Of a DNA stretch of 64,000 nt, positions 48,101 through 57,100 are shown piece after piece. A program made the translations under genes and the position numbers. Origin of the DNA: Atherinomorus stipes (Eukaryota; Chordata; Actinopteri; Atheriniformes; Atherinidae); NCBI GenBank assembly GCA_023101725.1, contig JALJCO010013695.1, positions 1 to 64,000 of the forward strand. The letters are read 5' to 3'. Positions within the stretch are counted from its first letter, which is position 1; each line of letters starts with the position of its first letter. The notes below the pieces were generated by a model that ran no database searches, had not been told where the DNA came from, and saw only the letters and a list, made by a program, of their open reading frames with translations.

Positions 48101-51100
48101 TGAATCTGTCCACGCTCCGTTTTCATCAGACACTTTTCTCCTCCACAGCCGGCCTACATGGCTGGAAGTGATCACAGCGCAGCATGTTGGGATCGGACTG
48201 ATAAATAAGCTTTAGCTCGTTTATTCTTCATTTTAAACGGCGTAACTGCAGCGACAGCGCGATGTTGCATCGTTCTGTAGTGACTGTAGTGAGGATCCAA
48301 CCACAGCAGGGACGCTCCGCTGTGAGACGTTCATGGAACAGGGTGCAGGAGGAAAGCTCGGCGCTCCGTTGCACATCCACTCTCAGTTCAGTGTTATTCC
48401 TCATTTATAATTAATTCTGTTTATATGTTTAATTCCCTGATTGCTGATTTGACAGGGCTGTGTCATGCTATGCTGCACAACAGCGGCACATGAGCATGAA
48501 GTGCAGTTATGACACTGATCGGCTGCATACAGATGAGTGAAACATCGTATCACATGCTGGACAGTTACTCGCTGTTTTACTGCAGTTACCTGCTTTCTGC
48601 ACCCGTGGCTGCTTTGCAAAATGGAACAATAGAAATTATGTCTATATTTCAATAGTCTAGTTGGATTTTATTTCATGCGCTGCATTTAGGGTGCTCAGAG
48701 AACACAGGAAAAGTGCGCAACTGTACACGAACCGCTCAGAGGGATCATCATAATCTTCAAATTTAGAATAGGATAAGAGAATCTTTATTGTCCCACAAAA
48801 GGAAAAATTTTCTTCTTGGGATTTAGAGTCACATTATTGACGTGTGCCAACCAAAATAAAATACACTTTAATAAAATAGTCATTAATTTTCAATGCTGGA
48901 GCATCAGAGGGACAAAAGAGCCACATGTGGCTCCAGAGCCGCAGGTTGCCGACCCCTGAGCTAGACTAACAACGGCCACCCCAAGCTTTTGGAGAGGCCT
49001 TCTACAATAGCAGTGACGAAGCTGAGACGAAGCTGAGACGAAGCCGAGACGAGGCTGAGACGAGGCCGAGACGAAGCCGAGACGAAGCCGCAGACGAAGC
49101 CGAGACGAAGCTGAGACGAAGCCGAGACGAAGCCGAGACGAAGCTGAGACGAAGCCGAGACTGAAGCTGAGACGAAGCTGCAATGAAACAGCGACAAAGC
49201 AGTGACGAAGCTGAGACGAAGCTGAGACGAAGCCGAGACGAAGCTGAGACGAAGCTGAGACGAAGCCGAGACGAAGCTGAGACGAGGCTGAGACGGAGCT
49301 GAGATGAGGCTGCGACGAAGCCGAGAAGAATCCGAGACGAAGCCGAGACGAAGCTGAGACGAGGCTGAGACGAAGCGGCAGTGAAGCTGCAATGAAACAG
49401 CGACGAAGCAGTGACGAAGCTGAGACGAAGCTGAGACAAAGCCGAGACGAAGCCGAGACGAAGCTGAGACGAAGCCGAGACGAAGCTGAGACGAAGCCGA
49501 GACGAAGCTGAGACGAAGCGGCGGCGAAGCTGCAATGAAACAGCGACAAAGCAGTGACGAGGCTGAGACGAAGCTGAGACGAAGCCGAGACGAAGCTGAG
49601 ACGAAGCTGAGACGAAGCCGAGACGAAGCCGAGACGAAGCTGAGACGAAGCCGAGACTGAAGCTGAGACGAAGCGGCGGCGAAGCTGCAATGAAACAGCG
49701 ACAAAGCAGTGACGAGGCTGAGACGAAGCTGAGACGAAGCCGAGACGAAGCCGAGACGAAGCTGAGACGAGGCTGAGACGAAGCCGAGACGAAGCCGAGA
49801 CGAAGCCGAGAGGAAGCCGAGACGAAGCAGAGACGAAGCTGAGACGAAGCCGAGACGAAGCTGAGACGAAGCCGAGACGAAGCCGAGACGAAGCTGAGAC
49901 GAAGTAAATTTCTGCTGCTGTCCAGGAAATGACGTTGTTCACCTCCATCTGTCAACGTGAGGAAAAACCATCGTTGCACGCTGTTGTCTCGTCGAAGCAT
50001 CGCTCTAAGAACGCAACCTCACAACTTTCTGATTCGGCGTTGACATGATACCATGATGGGTTTGGGGAGAGGACTGTTCTACCTGTGAAACTGAATGATA
50101 ATTCATTCGGTTCTAAAAGAGCTTTAAACCAAAAGCCATCGGTGTATTTGTTCCATGTAAACGCAGCTACTGAGTCTGCATCGAGTCGGAGATTACACGA
50201 GAGCTGAAGGAGGACGTGAGGACATGTCTGCTTCATTACACGGGAGGACATGTCTGCTTTATTACACGGGAGGACGTGAGGACACGTCTGCTTTATTACA
50301 CGGGAGGACGTGAGGACATGTCTGCTTTATTACACGGGAGGACGTGAGGACATGTCTGCTTTATTACACGGGAGGACGTGAGGACATGTCTGCTTTAGTC
50401 AGACAGTGTCACGGTGTGGATGGACCATCTGGCCTCCTCTTCCTCACCGTTATCTACCGTCTGTAGAGCGTTTATGTAACGATCCTGCAGCTGAGCGGGA
50501 CGTGAAGGGTCCACATCTAGACGGGGAACCCAGACGGGAAAATAAAGCCTTTGCTGACCTCGTCTGCACAGATGGGGTTGTTGATCTGCTGCTTCAAGGT
50601 TCCCTTCAGGTCGAAGTTTTCAGGGTAGTGGGTGGTCTCGGTGCGAGGGTAGCTGATGTAGCCTTGCGTGTACAGGCGCTCTGCGATCTGCATGGTGTGC
50701 TGGGGACCCATGCCTGCACGGGGAGGACACAAAACATCTCAGAGGCTGGACAGCTCATTCAGGATGCCAGATTATCTGATCCGCTAATTCCCGTGATAAA
50801 AACACGGTTTGCTGCAACACAACGAGATTCCACACACAGCCAGAAAATCACTCCAAAAACACGAGAAAAGACTTGAGAAACAAAACACACTCATACGTCT
50901 GAAATATACCAAAGACTTCTACAAACTTCTAAAAATGTAAATGTACTCAAAAGCTGAAGGAGTCCGTGGGGGGGGGGACACTGACAGAACGATGGAATAA
51001 AGATGAATGCATGCAGATACCTAAAGCAGAGCTGGCCACTCTCAGCATCTCCACCGTGTTCAGAGCCTGAGGCCTCTGCTTCGTCTTCTCCTTCTTACTC

Positions 51101-54100
51101 ACCGACTCCACCTGCAGCACACACCACATCCAATCAGATCCCAGCAAAGCCGAAGGTCACCTGTGTTCATGCTGGGATGCAACAGGAACCCAGAGAGGGA
51201 TCAGCCCGGATGTAATCCCGGATATAATCCCCTGATCATCAGCATGACCGTTCCAGATTGTAGTGATGGTGAAGCGGTGATTGTGGTTCTGGGAAAACCC
51301 CCCAGTGATGCTCATCAGCAGCAAAAGCAGCATCCGTCCCTCACACACAGTTTGCATGTTCGTCCTCTGAAACATGGAGGATCTGCACACGTTTCCCTTC
51401 TAAAAGGACAAAGTCCGAAGTCTGGATGGATTCTGGATTTTTTTCAAGGATTCTGGGAGGAAACTTGATTTATTTATTTATTTATTTCTGGTATGATTTT
51501 AACGTTTCTGCCACATTTAATCTGGTCGTGTTGCTGTGATATGAACGTGTGGTTTCGACTACGGTAATGAAACAGTTAAAGTTTCCTTTCTGGACCAGTT
51601 CTTCTGAAATCTGTCAGACCAGATCAGGTCTGGATCAGGTCTGGAGCTCTGAATGTGGAAAAAAAGGGATTCTTGGTTCTGATCTACAATATTGCATTAA
51701 GCGAGGAACCTCTTCTGGTCACAGATGCATCTTTGATGCACGTTTATATGTTGATGTCACATGTTTCACCAACACAAAGTCCGTCTGCTTGTTACCATTT
51801 ATTTAACTGAAACTTGGTGAGAAGATTTTCGTGTGAATCAGAACAGTTTGAACAGTTTGAGCAGATTTCACCGATACAGCAATAAGATCAATAACCGTGA
51901 CATGAACTTTTTCTATCGTTCCAGGTCCGTTCATGCTGCAGGCCCGACGGTTCTGGAGGGTCCTGGTCTACAGCAGTCGGGTCAGATGACTGCAGGTGAT
52001 CCATGGACCAGCACCTGGAATCCTCCAGAACCTGTAATCCCAGTCAGCACCAGAACCTTTAATCCCAGTCAGCATCAGAACCTTTAATCCCAGTCAGCAT
52101 CAGAACCTTTAATCCCAGTCAGCACCAGAACCTTTAATCCCAGTCAGCACCAGAACTTGTAATCCCAGTCAGCATCCAGAACCTTTAATCCCAGTCAGCA
52201 CCAGAACCTTTAATCCCAGTCAGCACCAGAACCTTTAATCCCAGTCAGCACCAGAACCTGTAATCCCAGTCAGCACCAGAACCTTTAATCCCAGTCAGCA
52301 CCAGAACCTTTAATCCCAGTCAGCATCAGAACCTTTAATCCCAGTCAGCATCCAGAACCTTTAATCCCAGTCAGCACCAGAACCTTTAATCCCAGTCAGC
52401 ATCTAGAACCTATAATCCCATTCAGTACAGAACCTTTAATCCCAGTCAGCACCAGAACCTTTAATCCCAGTCAGCATCTAGAACCTATAATCCCATTCAG
52501 TACAGAACCTTTAATCCCAGTCAGCATCCAGAACCTTTAATCCCAGTCAGCACCAGAACCTTTAATCCCAGTAAGCATCTAGAACCTATAATCCCATTCA
52601 GTACAGAACCTTTAATCCCAGTCAGCACCAGAACCTTTAATCCCAGTCAGCATCCAGAACCTTTAATCCCAGTCAGCACCAGAACCTTTAATCCCAGTCA
52701 GCATCTAGAACCTATAATCCCATTCAGTACAGAACCTTTAATCCCAGTCCATCCTTTAATCCCTCCATCTCTGCTTTCGGGCATTGAAACAAACAACAGA
52801 AACTATTTCCATGTTTCCATGTTTCCTCGTCTCCAGTTATTTCTGCGACTATTTATAGGGATGACGAAAATTCGGCCACAAAAGTTTTCGGCAAAAATGA
52901 CCCAAAAAGAATTTTTCGGGAAAAAAAAAAAAAAACAAAAAAAACAAAGAAAATGGAAAAAAAAAAAAGGAACAGAGAACAAATAAATTTTTTTTATTAA
53001 ATAAATTAATTCTTTTTAGAGTAAATATTATATTATTATATTTAAATATAAAAAAAAAAGAAAAAAAATAAGATAAAATAAAATTATATATTATGTATAG
53101 ATATATTTTTATTAGAATATTTTGTTTTTTACTATTTACCTTCCATCCTCACAAACCAGCTCCACCTCAGCTGCATCACTCAGCTCTTTTTTTCTTTATT
53201 CCAGACATAGAGGATCATTATTTTCTTCTGTCAGACACACATTGAACTTTCTGCTCACTTGTTGATCTTTGGCTGCTCCTGATTGGACGTTACCGTCAGT
53301 TTAAGCTCTCTGATTGGTGGAGAGTTGGTCAGGAAGTGTTTTCATCATCGTGTCCAGGTCTAAATAGAGGACTCCTAGCAAAATAGTTGCAATGGTGATG
53401 TTTTCATGATGAAGATGGGATAAGAATGGTGTAGTCTCTGATAGGGGTGTGACGATACACTCAACTCACGAGACGATACAGGACATTGGGTCCACGAGAA
53501 CGAGACGAGACGATATTTTCACATGACTTCTGAGAAAACTAAAGTGACAAAATGTGGCTTGAAAAAATATCTGACATGTTTATATAACAGTCCCAAAACA
53601 TTTTAGAAATGTTTTCTAAGTTGCATCCATCGAGTTTTTTCTGGTTGTTGACACTAAATTGTTAAATGATCTTTAGAGATATCCAGAATCCCCTCTGTAA
53701 AAACTTTTGACTTTAATATGAGAACAAAATTCAAAAGAAACGTTGAACCCGGTTTGATCCCGTGTTATTTTTCAGGAAGTGACAAAAAAAACGTTGTTTT
53801 GTAAAACCTGGACACAACATCATCAAACCTTGGATTGAGTTTTTACATTGAAGTCATATGTTTGATTGTATTTATTTATTTACTTTTTGAATATTTTCCC
53901 CAAATCAAGCTCACATGAAGTAGAGGGTTTTTGATTATGTAAAATGGAGATAGGAGGTTTGCAAATTAGCGCATTTTTGGCCATATAACACCTCATTTAC
54001 ATATTGAAACATAAAATTTCAGAAAATTTGCAATACTAAAAATGATAGCCCTAATGTGAGGAACAAACCAGGAAATTTTTATGGTGATACCAGTTGGTCT

Positions 54101-57100
54101 AATTTTTTTTACCTTATTTGCCTGAAATGTCTCACCTTAGATGATAAACTGTTCATCAGAGACACTGGTGTTCCTGAGACATGATGGTGCATCAGGGGCC
54201 CTGGAGCTGAGGTTTAAAGACCCACAACGGAACTTTTCCACCTTAAAAATCTGCGTTTCTGACTCGTTCTGTTGTCACACCAACATTCATTATGTGCATT
54301 TTCCAGCCATCGCTGTCCAGCGGCGTCCCGAGGCTCAAAAACTGCTGTATGTAAGATTCCATCCAGGACGCGGCCGTGGTGATGCAGCACCGCGTCACGT
54401 ACTAACAAACGGACATGAACTAGACTGAGAAAACTGATCAAAGCTTGGTTGTGGGTCTTTAAGGGTTAAACAGACAGAAATGTACCAGATACAAGCAGTT
54501 TCATCTATTTGTGTTGGTTAACTGTCCAATTAAAGACGTCTGTCTCTGTTTATGTAGATTCATCTCACCTGGGCCTCCTTGGACGTCTTTGCCAGATTGA
54601 CGAACATCTGTCCCACTTCCCTGTCAAAGACTCTGACCCTGTCCCAGTCCAGAGTCAGCGGACTGTCCTTCCCTTTGAATACCTGTCCGAGACACAGCAG
54701 AGGAGGAGGAGCGGATCATACAGCGATGCAGGGAGCACGGGAAAGAAAAGGATGGAGGCCTGGAAGCAGAGCAGGATAACAGCCAGGCTGCAGCTGGACA
54801 GGAATCTCAGGATGTGGTTCACGTGTGGGCTAGTGCCCTGCACAGGCCTAATATCTGGTCCCGAGTCCGGCCTGGAACATATTCAGAATTCTCAAATCCG
54901 AACCCAAATCAAGTCTGACTTCTTTCGTTTTCTGAAACAAGGCGGTTAAGGTTCTGGCATTAAAACAGGTTAATTGGGGATATTAATGTAATATTGCGCT
55001 ATACTCAATATATTTTTGACTAAAAATTAAGTTAAATATGAATTGATTTAAAGGATAAGTTTCTTCTTTTTCAATCTGGACCTTTTTTCTAGGAGTTAAT
55101 ACGTGCATTTACTCACCGGTAAGGTTTCTGCATCACTTTGAATCCTTTGGAAAATATTACGCTGAGTCGCCCTTCAGTGTACATCCAGTATCATGGCGGA
55201 GACGGGGCAGCCACCATATAAGACATTATCTGCAGTAAACCTCCTTGATAGTCTCAATGAGTGTCCGAAACCATGAAGGGCTCGGATAGTCACAACGAGT
55301 GTCCGACACCATGAAGGGCTCGGATAGTCAAGACGAGTGCCCGACATCATGACGGGCTCGGATAGTCTCAACGAGTGTCCGACACCCTGAAGGGCTCGGA
55401 TAGTCTCAACGAGTGTCCGACACCATGAAGGGCTCGGATAGTCTCAACGAGTGTCTGACACCATGAAGGGCTCGGATAGTCACAACGAGTGTCCGACATC
55501 ATGAAGGGCTCTGATAGTCTCAATGAGTGACCGACACCATGAAGGGCTCGGATAGTCACAACGAGTGTCCGACATCATGACGGGCTCAGATAGTCTCAAC
55601 GAGTGTCCGACACCCTGAAGGGCTCGGATAGTCACAACGAGTGTCCGACATCATGACGGGCTCAGATAGTCTCAACGAGTGTCCGACACCCTGAAGGGCT
55701 CGGATAGTCACGAGTGTCCGACACCATGAAGGTCTCAGATAGTCTCAATGAGTGACCGACATCATGAGGGCTCTGATAGTCTCAATGAGTGACCGACACC
55801 ATGAAGGGCTCAGATAGTCTCAATGAGTGACCGACACCATGAAGGGCTCGGATATTCTCAACGAGTGTCCGACATCATGAAGGGCTCGGATAGTCACAAT
55901 GAGTGACCGACACCATGAAGGGCTCGGATAGTCACAACGAGTGTCCGACATCATGAAGGGCTCAGATAGTCTCAACGAATGTCTGACACCATGAAGGGCT
56001 CAGATAGTCTCAACGAGTGTCCGACATCATGAAGGGCTCGGATAGTCTCAATGAGTGTCCGACATCATGGAGGGCTCAGATAGTCTCAATGAGTGTCCGA
56101 CATCATGGAGGGCTCAGATATTCTCAACGAGTGTCCGACATCATGAAGGGCTCAGATAGTCTCAATGAGTGTCCGACATCATGAAGGGCTCGGATAGTCT
56201 CAATGAGTGTCCGACATCATGAAGGGCTCTGATAGTCTCAATGAGTGTCCGACACCATGAAGGGCTCGGATAGTCTCAATGAGTGTCCGACACCATGAAG
56301 GGCTCGGATAGTCTCAATGAGTGTCCGACATCATGAAGGGCTCGGATAGTCTCAATGAGTGTCCGACACCATGAAGGGCTCGGATAGTCTCAATGAGTGA
56401 CCGACACCATGAAGGGCTCGGATAGTCTCAATGAGTGACCGACACCATGAAGGGCTCGGATAGTCTCAATGAGTGTCCGACACCATGAAGGGCTCGGATA
56501 GTCTCAATGAGTGTCCGACATCATGAAGGGCTCGGATAGTCTCAATGAGTGCCTGACATCATGAAGGGCTCAGATAGTCTCAATGAGTGTCCGACATCAT
56601 GAAGGGCTCTGATAGTCTCAATGAGTGTCCGACATCATGAAGGGCTCAGATAGTCTCAATGAGTGTCCGACACCCTGAAGGGCTCGGATAGTCTCAACGA
56701 GTGTCTGACACCATGAAGGGCTCAGATAGTCTCAACGAGTGTCCGACATCATGAAGGGCTCAGATAGTCTCAATGTGTGACCGACACCATGAAGGGCTCG
56801 GATAGTCTCAACGAGTGTCTGACACCATGAAGGGCTCAGATAGTCTCAACGAGTGTCCAACATCATACTAGAGAAGAGACATTAACCGAAGTATCTACAT
56901 TACCTGGAGATCACCGTTTGTTTTGGTGTTTGTGTCCAAATCTTGTGCTGGAAATCAAATCTCGTTCGGAAATCACGCGATAACTTGTGTCGAAACACCG
57001 GTGGGGGACACCAGTTATCGCGTGATTCTGCAACAAGATTGGATTTCCAGCTTCAGAGATTGTGAGTCTGGCCTCTCCTCACCTTTGCCTGGAGGATCCA

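Noticed and set aside
48890..50000. Open frames of 250-350 codons rich in Ser, Leu, Arg and Phe on the minus strand
   Set aside because: They run through the 11-bp array; 11-bp periods read in any frame give an 11-codon repeat, and absence of stops follows from the unit. The same applies to 26375-27497.
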